A stretch of 64,000 bases of DNA from positions 19,086,048-19,150,047 of the forward strand of contig OX336350.1 in assembly GCA_946902875.1 (NCBI GenBank), given 5' to 3'. This DNA comes from Nematopogon swammerdamellus (taxonomy: Eukaryota; Arthropoda; Insecta; Lepidoptera; Adelidae). Shown here one piece after another: positions 20,446 to 30,195 of this stretch. Both the position numbers and the translations under genes were made by a program. A model generated the notes under the pieces. That model did not search any database. It saw nothing but the letters and a program-made list of their open reading frames with translations, and had not been told where the DNA came from. How positions within the stretch are numbered: the first letter of the stretch is position 1; each line of letters begins with the position of its first letter.

Positions 20446-20752
20446 CCGGTATGGGTGGATGAGTCAGAGAGGCCAAAAAATATGCTCCGATCAGCCAATA
20501 TAACCTCCGAGAAGGTAGGTTCTCCAGTCGAAGTATCCGGTATGACACGGGAGATATCTCTTTGAATTGCTGGATTTACTGGACTAGAGGAGAACATAAC
20601 CGAGGCTGCTCTGCGGTCATCTTACATCCATCCAGTCCAGTACCGTGGTACCAACCCAGTCGGTTACAATTTTAGCCTACACCTAGTAAGGGAAGGGACC
20701 GACAGTTTTACACCTGTTCCGAACAGTGAAGCAGCAGGTGTAGGTAAGTACA
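20445..20752 (-). mobile_element. SINE C body, inverted against its own head
   Basis: ccaatccggtatgggtgg, ccagccaatataacctcc, taccgtggtaccaaccc and cctagtaaggg through agcagcaggtgtaggta. It is oriented opposite to the adjoining head, so the composite arose by inversion or twin priming. Confidence 0.65.
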
Positions 20753-21235
20753 AATAGGTATGCAAAAAGCTACTTCGAAATTCTCCTGAGTAACTCCCTA
20801 GGCCCTAATAGACTGCTTGTTCGTTCGTGGCCTAATTATGATAGGTAGTAAACCCAGTCTATATTGGAAAGTGTTTCAGACGAAATATTACCACCCACTC
20901 CACACCTAAAATCAGTACGGCACATTTTTAGAACCCTATCAAAGTCACAGACTTTCTGATCGTAAATATTAACACTCCCCATTGTTTGGAGACCGTGAAA
21001 GCGACAAGGTTGCACACGTTTATTTTCATGTTGTTTAGCTTTACTCCTAAGCTGCCTTCATTCAAGCTTAACGCAACATATTGAGGCTGTGGTGATTTAT
21101 TGCACGTAGCCAAGGAAATATACGCACAGAATTGGCATTGTCGTACGCCATAGATTTTATTTTTGATTTATCCATTTATTTACAACATTTTTACTAGGTA
21201 GGTAGGTACATTTTATACAGTCGTCAATCAGAATT
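20753..21235. other. Unassigned spacer
   Basis: No gene or named repeat. Confidence 0.25.
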
Positions 21236-21300
21236 TATGTGTTCACTGCTGGACATACGCCTCTCCAATGTTTCTCCCGTCCTCCCGGCCTTCATGACGC
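21236..21300 (-). pseudogene. RTE-type LINE C-terminal scrap
   Basis: ctgctggacatacgcctctcc is the reverse of the GEAYVQQ-type coding end seen at 19.75 kb and 31.0 kb. Confidence 0.5.
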
Positions 21301-21339
21301 AGAAAAAGAGCGCGATAGAGCTAATAGGGTTAGATAGAT

Positions 21340-21700
21340 AGATAGAAATGCTTTATTGCTCCAAAACATTTAACAGTAACAAAAATAAGTAATTTACATT
21401 AGGGGCAAAGGCGAACTTATCCCTTACAGGGATTTCTCCCAGTGAACCTTTTGGATGTTTGGTTGGTTGTTTGCCCATTGCAACAAGAGGTGGTTTGCCC
21501 ATTCTAAGTATGTTTTTCTTTGCACATTGCCGTATGTAGTAAAATAATGCCATCAGGGAAACATGGAAACAGGCAAAAGCCCTAATTAAGCAGTTGATTA
21601 GTAATATGGTGTCGTGTATAGTTATATAGTTAAGAGGAACTTTGAATTTGTGAATTTCGTTATTATCTTGATAATGATGCCACTCATTCATCAGTTTGCT
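21340..21700 (-). repeat. Family K LINE 3' tail with (GATA)n
   Basis: Starts with (agat)n, atgctttattgct and cgaacttatcccttacaggg, the reverse of the K end at 38.25 kb. A 112-codon minus ORF runs through it (containing MGKPPLVAMGKQPTKHP) and may be the last coding part of the same LINE, but no RT motif is visible. Confidence 0.5.
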
Positions 21701-21725
21701 ATTTTCTAACGCGCTACTTCAAAAT

Positions 21726-21968
21726 CCTTATCCTTACCTATAATAAAATCCAACGTCTGCTTTCTGTCTGAGTGTCTGAGTGTCTGAGTGTCTGTCTGTC
21801 TGTCCGCTTATAACTCGAGAACCACTGAACCGATTTTAATAAAACAAAATTCTACGGATAGCTTGATTCTTCCCATCAACTATAGGCTACTTACTATCAC
21901 GCTAAATGGCTTATGAGGTTAGCAGTGAAGTGAAATATGAGAGCGGGCGGAGCCGCGGGCACAGCTTG
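21726..21968 (-). repeat. Family E element
   Basis: ccttacctataataaaatcc, extended (gagtgtct)n, ending gagccgcgggcacagctt. It forms an inverted pair with the next E copy 100 bp away. Confidence 0.75.
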
Positions 21969-22069
21969 TATAGTATAAAATAATTATAATTTTTATAAAT
22001 TGAAAAAGCGATTAAACAAGTTACAATACAACGTTCATTAAAAAATTAACCTTTTATTTATTTATATAC

Positions 22070-22292
22070 AAGCTGTGCCCGCGGCTCCGCCCGCTCTCAT
22101 ATTTCACTTCACTGCTAACCTCATAAGCCATTTAGCGTGATAGTAATTAGCCTATATTTGATGGGAAGAATCAAGCTATCCGTAGAATTTTGTTTTATTA
22201 AAATCGGTTCAGTGGTTCTCGAGTTATAAGCGGACAGACAGACAGACACTCAGACAGAAAGCAGACGTTGGATTTTATTATAGGTAAGGAAG
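22070..22292 (+). repeat. Family E element
   Basis: caagctgtgcccgcggctcc to ggattttattataggtaagg. It mirrors the preceding copy, so the pair could fold into a long hairpin. Confidence 0.75.
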
Positions 22293-22640
22293 GATAAGGA
22301 TATATATTGTATTACGGTAAACCTCAACTGTGGAGAATGGAAATAAGCCTAAATAACATTTCACTCGACTAAATCCGCGGGTTAAGACAGGATTTCACAT
22401 CGTTTATTCAAAACGGTTTGATGTTTCGTGCCAGTTTTGTTAATGCTGAGGTGATCAAACGTATTAGGGTTTTCTCGTTTATATTTCTCTCATAGATATA
22501 ATTTTAATTATGTAAGAAAATAATATTATTCACAGTAACGACACGTGATATTACGCGCTCGATGCGACATTTTAATCTAATTTAGCTCGTTTAATGTATG
22601 AAATGTTTTTACGTTCATATATGAACACTTATATTTGTGT
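22293..22640. other. Unassigned AT-rich spacer
   Basis: No gene or named repeat. Confidence 0.25.
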
Positions 22641-22985
22641 ACTAGCTTTTGCCCGCGGCTTCGCTCGCGTGAAATTCATATTTAAAAAGAAGAAAATAAG
22701 TAAAGCGCGCGGAAGAATTCGGTTTGTACGAGAGCCACATCTTAGTGTAACCGGAACTGAATTTTATTTAGCCTATCCCGTGTCCCGTATAGTAAAAAAT
22801 ATACTTATACTAGGTTTCATTGAATTGGGATGATCGGTTTAAGTTATGGAGGAACATACATACATACAGAAAAGATTTCTAAAAATCGTCAATTTAGTTT
22901 TAGTATCATACATAGAGTATACAAACGCAATATCTCATTAAAAAAAGTAACTTACTCCATGAACATCCCTTACAGATTCATTATT
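22641..22985 (+). repeat. Family F repeat, full length
   Basis: ctagcttttgcccgcggctt to ccatgaacatcccttacag, complete. It shows what the split copies at 1.4 and 14.6 kb looked like before insertion. Confidence 0.8.
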
Positions 22986-23002
22986 TATTAGTAATAATAT
23001 AA

Positions 23003-23346
23003 TACCGTGTCGGGCCGGTACTTAAAAAGAATAGCCCCACTGCATCTCTCCCCATGCATGTCGTAAAAGGCGACTAAGGGATAAGGACAAGATGCCGCGC
23101 TAAAGGGCGACAGGCTCGCCACCTCTCACCTTGGCACGGTACTTCCACCGAGTCATGCAGCAGATGGGTCTTTGTGCCTTACTTGCTGCTTGATCTATTG
23201 AATCTTGTCCGAATACTATGCGAAACGTGGTGTTCGGTGTTGTGCTGTAATTTACCAGAGTTCTTGCAGCACAACACCGATTACTCTGCTTACCCCGATT
23301 GTCGGGATTCAGCGTGTGTGATATGTATGTATGAATGTATGTATGT
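23003..23346 (+). repeat. Family D repeat, full length
   Basis: Begins with the same head as SINE B (taccgtgtcgggccggtac to ctaagggataagg), then has gcgacaggctcgccacctc, agcagatgggtctttgtgc and gttcttgcagcacaacaccg, and ends in (tatg)n. The B tRNA/5S and central modules are absent. Confidence 0.7.
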
Positions 23347-23506
23347 AATAATATAATATTGATATTGATAATGGATGATACACAAAGGAAGGAGGTACTA
23401 GAAACGCAGAATCTGTACAGTTACAAAAATATATAGATATTCGTTTGAATATCTTATGCTATGTTTCTCAAAACCACTCCTTTGTCACACAGGGAGTAGA
23501 ACTTTT

Positions 23507-23906
23507 TTTATGTAATCCGGTATGGGTTTCTGGTCGGAGGGCCAAAGCGCATGCTCCGACCAGCCAATATCACCTGCGAGAAGGTAGGTGCCATACCGGA
23601 GACTTCCCTTTGGAATGCTGGCTATACTGGACTAGAGGAGAACACAACCGAGGCTGCCATGCGGCCATCTTACGTCCAGTACGGTGGTACCAACTTAGTC
23701 GGCTATAATTTGAGCCTACCACCTAATAAAGGGCAAGGGAAGGGACCTACAGTTTTACACAACTACAGGTTAAGCAGCAGGTGTAGGTACGCACGTAATT
23801 TTTTTTTCGTTACAAGAAAACTTATTTGTACACGCCGACCGGATTCGAACCTCGGACCTCTCGCACGAGAAGCCGACGCCCAAACCACTCGGCCAACCGC
23901 CGCTTC
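23507..23906 (-). mobile_element. SINE C, full length
   Basis: Poly(T) and taatccggtatgggt at the left; the tRNA head, read in reverse, at the right. In the sense orientation the head has box A-like ggtggccgagtgg, a ggcttctcgtgcgagagg arm and box B ggttcgaatccgg. The middle carries the central domain shared with B (ggttggtaccacc...ctaggtgg region). Confidence 0.85.
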
Positions 23907-24733
23907 TGCCTTCAGTCAAGTGTTTCCCGAATCCTTTTTAACCTGGGATCTTCAAATTTCGTATAGTCTAGTCTAGACAGCCCGGCAACAGCCAGTTAAT
24001 CTGCTGGCATCTCACTGACTAAGCGTGGTTTCGCGAGGAGACACGAAGACACGCGTGTGAGACGCCTGTGAAGCTTCTGTCTTCTGAATAATTGGTTTAT
24101 TGGTTTAATTATTATTAGACGTGGGCGAATACATTTTGCTTTAGAATTCGTCATCTAACATTCCGCATAGCAACCATCGACAACTATTTTATAGATCGAA
24201 CGTCGTACGATGCAACCTGTGCTAGACGTCGGTACAAGTGTGCGTGCACACACACGCAGTATTTATTACGTGACACGATCCCTACGACGATACTATCGCG
24301 CGCTCGCCCCCACCCGCCCACAGATGCCAAGAACGAGCGAGAAAGACGTCATGCGGCGCGTTTGCCGTCTTTCCGCCCACTCCCATCACCAGCAGGCAAG
24401 CGAGAACGAGAACGCGATACCACCGCACCGTCACACGATCCTATCCGTGACAGCATGGCTTCTTAACACGCCGTAACATGCTCAGGCGAAACAAACAACA
24501 ACGTTTGTCACTGTCACTCTTTATAACAGCAACCGGGCATGCTGCACACACGCGTCACCGACTCGATACAGACATGCGTGCGTTCAACACGCGCCGCACA
24601 CGCCGTATGAAGCGGCTGTCCGTGAAATCTGCATTATATGCGGTTCTCGTCGAGAACATATTTGTTCGGGAGTGATGTATGGGATGGGCCAATCTATAAA
24701 ATAGATATCAATGATAGCAACTATAACAATGAC
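23907..24733. other. Low-repeat region, CpG-rich in the middle
   Basis: About 24230-24650 is CpG-rich and not matched elsewhere in the window. Two plus-strand ORFs (24210-24476 and 24478-24675) are arginine/histidine-rich, as CpG-rich DNA often gives, and have no domain I recognise. It could be a promoter region. No gene is claimed. Confidence 0.25.
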
Positions 24734-24764
24734 TTAAGGCCGTGACAAACGCCAACGACCTTGA

Positions 24765-25171
24765 GCATTCGGGAATTCTACATAATGTACCATGCGACTG
24801 CTAATTTCGCTTCGCACGTTCAAGTCACATTTAGCGTAGTTTGTCGCTATCAGCCTAAAGAGTTGATGGTTCGGGGTTCGAATCCCACTTTCGTATGTTT
24901 TTTTTTTTGCTTTTTTATTATTTTAATTATTAAAATGATTGTGGCTTATGTAACTGATGCGTGATTCTAATTTTTTATTTTTTATTATTTTACCTAAATA
25001 CATAACATTTTATTGTAATTTCTTCCAAATTATTTTAGTTCATGTACTTACCACTTTTTATAAACCTCTAAATAGACTATCGATGAAAACTAAAATAAAA
25101 ATAGGTAGGTAGGTAATAGGTAGATAGGCATTTAGGTATGTATGGCAAATATCATAGCAACATAGGTACCG
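24765..25171 (+). repeat. Tandem duplication unit 1 with tRNA-like segment
   Basis: 407-bp unit beginning gcattcgggaattctac. It contains tagcgtagtttg (box A-like) and ggggttcgaatccca (box B-like), followed by a T run, then AT-rich sequence ending (aggt)n and cataggtaccgg. Confidence 0.75.
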
Positions 25172-25797
25172 GCATTCGGGAATTCTACATAATGTACCAT
25201 GCGACTGCTAATTTCGCTTCGCACGTTCAAGTCACATTTAGCGTAGTTTGTCGCTATCAGCCTAAAGAGTTGATGGTTCGGGGTTCGAATCCCACTTTCG
25301 TATGTTTTTTTTTTTTTGCTTTTTTATTATTTTATCCATTTATTTCCACATTTCTTTTTATACAAATTTTACATATTTTTTTTTTAATTAAAACCTAAAA
25401 TTAATATAAAAACAAACGGAGTTTCCACCACCGGCGGCGGGGCGAGCCCAAGCTACCGATATGGTCGGGTCCCAAAGAGAGGAACCTCCGGACGATGCGT
25501 GCAGTGTCGAGCAGGGCTGCCTTCTGGATCTGGCCCTTGACCCAACCAATTTTAATTATTAAAATGATTGTGGCTTATGTAACTGATGCGTGATTCAAAT
25601 TTTTTATTTTTTATTATTTTACCTAAATAACATTTTATTGTAATTTCTTCCAAATTATTTTAGTTCATGTACTTACCACTTTTTATAAACCTCTAAATAG
25701 ACTATCGATGAAAACTAAAATAAAAATAGGTAGGTAGGTAATAGGTAGATAGGCATTTAGGTATGTATGGCAAATATCATAGCAACATAGGTACCGG
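25172..25797 (+). repeat. Tandem duplication unit 2, carrying an insertion
   Basis: Near-identical to unit 1 but interrupted by about 213 bp between ttattatttta and ttttaattattaaaatg. Unit 1 gives the uninterrupted site. Confidence 0.8.
25336..25548 (-). mobile_element. 5'-truncated LINE 3' end inside unit 2
   Basis: On the minus strand it encodes a short C-terminus (KGQIQKAALLDTARIVRRFL) followed by an AT-rich UTR. It is flanked by a likely atttta duplication. The peptide resembles the end of a lepidopteran retroelement ORF whose family I cannot name. Confidence 0.5.
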
Positions 25798-25960
25798 CCG
25801 GCGCGCGCGGCGCGCGCGGCGGCAGCATGGCACGGTGCGGTGGGGTGCGGTGCGGTGCGGTAACTCAGTAGCAGCGTGCGGTGCGGAGGCGGCACGGCGG
25901 CGGCGGCGGCGGAGGCGGCGGCGGCGGCGGCGCGGTGGAGGCGCGGGAGGCGGAGACAGC
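25795..25960. repeat. GC-rich tract with (GCG/CGG)n
   Basis: Starts gccggcgcgcgcggcgcgcg and contains ggtgcggtgcggtgcgg and (CGG)n near 25888-25935. ORFs on both strands here are compositional artefacts. Confidence 0.7.
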
Positions 25961-26104
25961 GTTATACCACAGTACCTATTAGTTATTCTGTGGTTATACC
26001 AACGAAAGCCATGCGTATAACGCCCCGTCAAGTTACGTACCGGAGCGTATACTGATAGATACCACAGAAGAGAGATATTACTGATACGGTCGTACTGTAT
26101 ACTG

Positions 26105-26490
26105 GTACGGAAAATGACACGGTGGCAACATCACCTACAATACAACATCCGAAATGTCAGCTCGTAACAACTGGTGAAGTAGGTGCTATGTCAGTGCTTT
26201 TCTTCGGTCGTACCGGCTTCACTGAACTGGACGGAAAAAAAGAAGGGAGTCATATCCCGAAATAGTTTGTATTTTCCGTCCAGTTTAGTGTAGCCGGCAC
26301 GACCAAAGGGAAGCACTGACATGGCACCTAAGTTCACCCGGTGTTATGGGCTGACATCACGGATGTTATAGGTGATATAGCAAACTGTGTCAGTTTACAT
26401 AAAAAAATCCCTCAGTCGCCTTTTACGACATGCACGGGGAGAGATGCAGTGGGGCTATTATTTTAAATTACCATCCCACACGGTACAAAT
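26105..26490. mobile_element. Rearranged SINE B cluster
   Basis: Three B pieces meet head-on: a reverse 3' part (26105-26250), a forward 3' part with A tail (26262-26408), then a reverse head (26408-26487, tcagtcgccttttacgac to ggggctatt). It suggests insertion of one B into or next to another, followed by deletion. Confidence 0.65.
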
Positions 26491-27045
26491 ATATCTAACC
26501 TACCTATCTTTTTTCCATTCGATCCAAACACAGAAGACAGAAATGACGACCGACACGCGGGCGCAGCAGGGCAGGAGCGAGCAAGCGAGCCCGGAACTAA
26601 AATTGTATCTAGTATTGAAGTGCCTGCTAAATTGACGAAGGCAAAAATTTTACCCTTCCGACTGAAGAATTACGTCAATAATTTCATGTAGGCGTTTTTT
26701 GTTTTTTATTTTTATCTCCTTTCGTGGATAAAATAATAAAAAAAATTGAATAGAGTTTTCTCAGAGCTTTGTGACCTTTGAATCGGTGGTATTGTAAAAT
26801 TGTAATAATACACACATACTCAGATTTTCAAAAATTCATGCTTTTTTTATATATTTTTAATTTTATGTTTATTACTTACTTTTACTCATTATTAAAAAAA
26901 CCAGCAATGCACTTTGTTGGTAAGGAACCAAAATATAGGTTGGTATTTTTTTAATTTTCTGAATGTGTGTCAATTGGTCAGTTTTGGACCTTCTTTGTCG
27001 CACTTTTTGCATGTTTTGCGTATTTGGCGTTTGTCACCGCCTTAA

Positions 27046-27412
27046 GGCGCGTAGTAACGCCAAATGTGGATTTTTGAAGAAGTAGCCCGTGATAACTATG
27101 TTGACCAATCTAAAGGCTTAAAAACTACTGCAAAATGTTGAACAATTCTTTGTCTATCGATCACACGTTTTAAAATTTTATAATTTTCTGTACAAACTAT
27201 ACGGTAACCAAATTAGATTTTTTTTCTTCCGCGTGAACTTTGAGGACTTGATCTCAGAAACTAAAGAAAATTTGAATGGATTATTTATAACAAAATGACG
27301 CAATTTTTTATATCTATCGAGCACACGCTTATCAAAGTTCTAATGCCAAGGATCGCAATTTATGAAAAATTCATGAAAACTACTACGCACTACGCCCTAT
27401 ACGCGTGAACAA
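27046..27412. other. Unassigned AT-rich spacer
   Basis: No gene or named repeat. It borders the TTAA element on its right. Confidence 0.25.
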
Positions 27413-27415
27413 ACA

Positions 27416-27484
27416 ATGAAATGAAATGAAATGAAATGAAATGAAATGAAATGAAATGAAATGAAATGAAATGAAATGAAATGA
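27416..27484. repeat. (ATGAA)n microsatellite
   Basis: About 13 uninterrupted repeats of atgaa. Confidence 0.95.
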
Positions 27485-27511
27485 TTTATTATAAAAAACA
27501 TGCAAAGCGGT

Positions 27512-27988
27512 TTTTTTTTTTTATGGGACCTGACACGGTTGGCTACATCACCTACAACATCCGTGATGTCAGCCCATAACACAGGGTGAACTAGGTGCCA
27601 TGTCAGTGCTTCCCTTCATTTCATGTCGGCTACACTAAACTGGACGGAAAACACGAACTATTTACATAGCCGTTTCGACCGACGTTTCGTTCAGTGCGGT
27701 GGTACCAACCCGGCCGGGATAAACCCTACCACCTAGTAAGGTAAGAAGGGAAGGGACCTACAGTTTAACGTGGAATCCGAACCACGGTCAGCCTCCAACG
27801 GTCGAGCGGTCTGGCCCATCCAAACACTGACCGCGCTCAGCGTTGCTTAATAACAGTTGACTAACCAACCGCGCCACTGAGCTACCGAGGCTGACGAATT
27901 TTCTTATCCCTTAGTCGACTTTTACGACATGCGACGGGGAGAGATGCAGTGGGGCTATTCTTTTTAAGTACCGACCCCACACGGTTCA
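27512..27988 (-). mobile_element. SINE B, long form, full length
   Basis: Poly(T), 3' end, central block, box B (reverse ggaatccgaacc), 5S-like region, box A (gagctaccgaggctgac in reverse) and the head gactttta...ggggctattctttttaag. About 475 bp. A small change, ctggcccatccaaacactg, marks the 5S box C region. Confidence 0.85.
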
Positions 27989-28263
27989 AATATACATTAG
28001 CTCTTACACTAGATTTTCATCTGTCACGCAAGAGCCGTTCTTCAGTAGGCCTTCATGTGTAAGGCTTTTGCGCTCATCTAATTACTATTGTTATAATTTT
28101 AAAAATACAATATCATAATACAAATAAATAAATAAATGAATAAGATATTAAAATGTTAGATCTAAATGTTAAATAAATTATGCATTGGTCATTAATGTCG
28201 TAGGTATATAGTTGTAATAAAATTAGGTATTATTATGAGTAAAAATTAAGCTAATATAATATA
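27989..28263. other. Unassigned AT-rich spacer
   Basis: No gene or named repeat. Confidence 0.25.
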
Positions 28264-28504
28264 ACAAGTTGTGCCCGCGGCTCCGCCCGCTCTCATATTT
28301 CACTTCACTGCTAACCTCATAAGCTATTTAGCGTGATAGTAAGTAGCCTATAGTTGATGGGAAGAATCAAGCTATCCGTAGATTTTTTTTAATTAAAATC
28401 GGTTCAGTGCTTCTCGAGTTATAAGCGGACAGACAGACATACACTCAGACACTCAGACACTCAGACAGAAAGCAGACGTTGGATTTTATCATAGGTAAGG
28501 AAGG
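28264..28504 (+). repeat. Family E element
   Basis: caagttgtgcccgcggctcc to ggattttatcataggtaagg, with three actcag units. Confidence 0.75.
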
Positions 28505-28726
28505 ATATAATGACAACATGATGCATGACAAATGTGCAGCCCTTGTGCCCAGGGCTGCACAGAACCAATAGAAAAGACAAAAACAATAATGTAACTATCC
28601 TATGCATATAGATCTTACTACCTATTACCACTAGTACCACATATTAAGTAAGCTAGTACTATCTACTTAATTTTGCGTTAATTATTTAATGTAGCGTCAA
28701 TAAACTGAACTGTATGTAGCTTTTGT

Positions 28727-29070
28727 CCGCCTCGGTAGCTGGGCGCGGTCAGTACTTGGATGGGTGACCGCTCGACCGTTGGAGGCTGACCGAGGTTCGG
28801 ATTCCTCGTAAAACTGCAGGTCCCTTCCCTCCTAATCTTAATTGGTGGTAGGGTTTAACCCGCCCGGGTTGGTACCACCGCACTTAATGAAACGTCGGTC
28901 TAAACGGCTATGTAAATAGTTTGTGTTTTCCGACCAGTTCAGTGTAGCCGGCACGATCAAAGGGGGAAGCACTGACACGGCACCTAGTTCACCCGGTGTT
29001 ATGGGCTGACATCGCGGACGTTGTAGGTGATGTAGCCAACCGTGTCAGTTTCCATAAAAAAACAAAAAAA
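28727..29070 (+). mobile_element. SINE B, long form, lacking head and part of the tRNA-like segment
   Basis: gcctcggtagctgggcgcgg joins box A directly to the 5S-like cagtacttggatgggtgacc, so the stretch between is deleted. Box B is altered (ggttcggattcct). Central block and tail are intact. Confidence 0.8.
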
Positions 29071-29299
29071 AAGGCTAAATTTCCATTTTACCTCGGTAAA
29101 GTAAGTAATAGGATAGGTGATTAAAAATAATTAGGTTTTAATTTTTCCAATTTAAAAGGAGCCGTTTATATTTCCTTCAATATTGAGACAATTTGTTATA
29201 CCTTTAATTAGCGTCCCAATTACTTCGTTCCGATAAAATTCCTTAAAAAACACCTCTAAAATGGAAAATTGCCTTCATGAGATCCAATAAAATTCCATA

Positions 29300-29420
29300 A
29301 AAAAACCGGCCAAGTGCGAGTCGAACTCGCGCGCCGAGGGTTCCGTATCGCCATATCATGGCTAGCGCCACTTATGCCATCTTGATGTCGTGTTATGAAA
29401 TGCTTCATATTAGTTATATG
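29300..29420 (+). repeat. Family A left end
   Basis: ccggccaagtgcgagtcga to atgcttcatattagttat. The copy stops about 120 bp in. Confidence 0.7.
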
Positions 29421-29577
29421 CACAGAAATCCTAAGTAATAGCTAGAAGTGTGAAGGAGGCGGGCGCGCGTGGCGGCAATATGGTCACTTTGTGACCATAC
29501 TCGTCGTGCGCTCGCGATCCGACCGACAGTGCATCGTCGACCGAGGCACGCGCGACATATGGAATGTTTTTCCCAAA
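29421..29577 (+). promoter_or_regulatory. GC-rich non-repeat DNA before the THAP exon
   Basis: CpG-rich, including a tggtcactttgtgaccata palindrome (29480-29499). It lies directly upstream of the start codon below, so it may be the core promoter and 5' UTR. No TATA box is seen. Confidence 0.3.
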
Positions 29578-29657
29578 ATGACGGTCTGTTGCGTGAAAAC
29601 ATGTCAAAACCGAACTGTGAAAGTAATCTGGAAGAACAATGGAGTAACATATCATCG
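29578..29657 (+). CDS. Probable first exon of a THAP-domain protein
   Basis: From the ATG at 29578 the frame reads MTVCCVKTCQNRTVKVIWKN and continues NGVTYHR to a donor site (cg|gtaaat) at 29657/29658. The layout is the start of a THAP zinc-finger: two closely spaced cysteines (here C-C-x4-C), an NR(S/T) turn and the G-V-(S/T)-(F/Y)-H-R strand. In THAP proteins the next residues are FP and the domain later closes with a C-x2-H pair. The split codon ends in phase 2, so the next exon would complete R and begin with F-P. THAP domains bind DNA. They occur in host transcription factors and in P-element-type transposases, and the exon alone cannot separate these. The following exon was not found in this window. 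The ATG lies in a different frame from the longer ORF that overlaps it. Confidence 0.6.
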
Positions 29658-29660
29658 GTA

Positions 29661-29924
29661 AATATACTGTAAATGTCTTAATTATATTTTTAAAGATTTT
29701 TTTAAAATTCTGTCTCCGTGCTCCCTCGTTCCATGCATAGTGCTGTAACCGTGCATTAAATGTATCGACACAATATTGTACAGTATTCGGTACTTAAGTC
29801 TATGAATATATGAAATGTTTTAGTTTAATTTCCTATTATTTAAATATTTGATGTACGTAGTAATTTTATCCCTGAATATAAAATATAAACATAAAATAAA
29901 TAATTAAATTAATTAATATATCCG
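29661..29924. other. Unassigned sequence (possible intron)
   Basis: AT-rich, no repeat recognised. It would be intronic if the THAP exon is real. Confidence 0.3.
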
Positions 29925-30192
29925 CCGACGCACCAATGTAGTCGATATTGGACACCGGGTGGCTAAGCTGAGGTGGCATTGGGCTGGGCACGTCAGCCGA
30001 AAAGTTGACGACCTTTGGAGTATCCGTGTCCTACACTGGCGGCCGTGGACAGGGAAACAGAAAGTGGGAAGACCACTAGCCCGGTGGGACGACGACATTA
30101 AGTACGTCGGCGAAAAGCAGTGGTTCCGTACCGCTGAAGGCCGGGAGGACTGGAGCAGAGGTGTTGCGAGGACCGCGGACATTGCCCTTTAG
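29925..30192 (+). pseudogene. RTE-type LINE C-terminal coding end
   Basis: Encodes RRTNVVDIGHRVAKLRWHWA then GHVSRKVDDLWS, LHWRP and KVGRPLARWDDDI, the zinc-binding-like C-terminus of an RTE-clade ORF, ending at a stop after TADIAL. It is a different RTE subfamily from the copy at 19.1 kb and lacks the RT domain. Confidence 0.8.
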
Positions 30193-30195
30193 CGC

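Larger units (their letters stand above)
24734..27045. mobile_element. TTAA-flanked TIR element, 2.3 kb (piggyBac-like)
   Basis: TTAA at 24734-24737 and 27042-27045 flank termini ggccgtgacaaacgccaa (24738-24755) and, in reverse at 27024-27041, ggcggtgacaaacgccaa: 17 of 18 bases match. TTAA duplication is the hallmark of piggyBac-type transposition. No transposase ORF is present. The inside holds a 407-bp tandem duplication, a LINE tail, GC-rich DNA and rearranged SINE B copies, so it is a non-autonomous, heavily invaded copy. Confidence 0.6.

Noticed and set aside
23820..23906. tRNA gene (box B and a cloverleaf-like arm in reverse)
   Set aside because: It is the head of SINE C, recurring at 44.8, 45.9, 46.9 and 55.4 kb with the same body attached.
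24210..24675. Arginine-rich ORFs as a coding gene or exons
   Set aside because: No domain, no splice signals that form a consistent model, and composition explains the open frames.
25763..26031. Arg/Pro/Ala-rich ORFs on both strands
   Set aside because: They are produced by the CGG-rich tract, and both strands are open for the same compositional reason.
29414..29672. Longer ORFs on both strands around the THAP exon
   Set aside because: They have no domain. The shorter frame with the THAP start and matching splice donor explains the region better.
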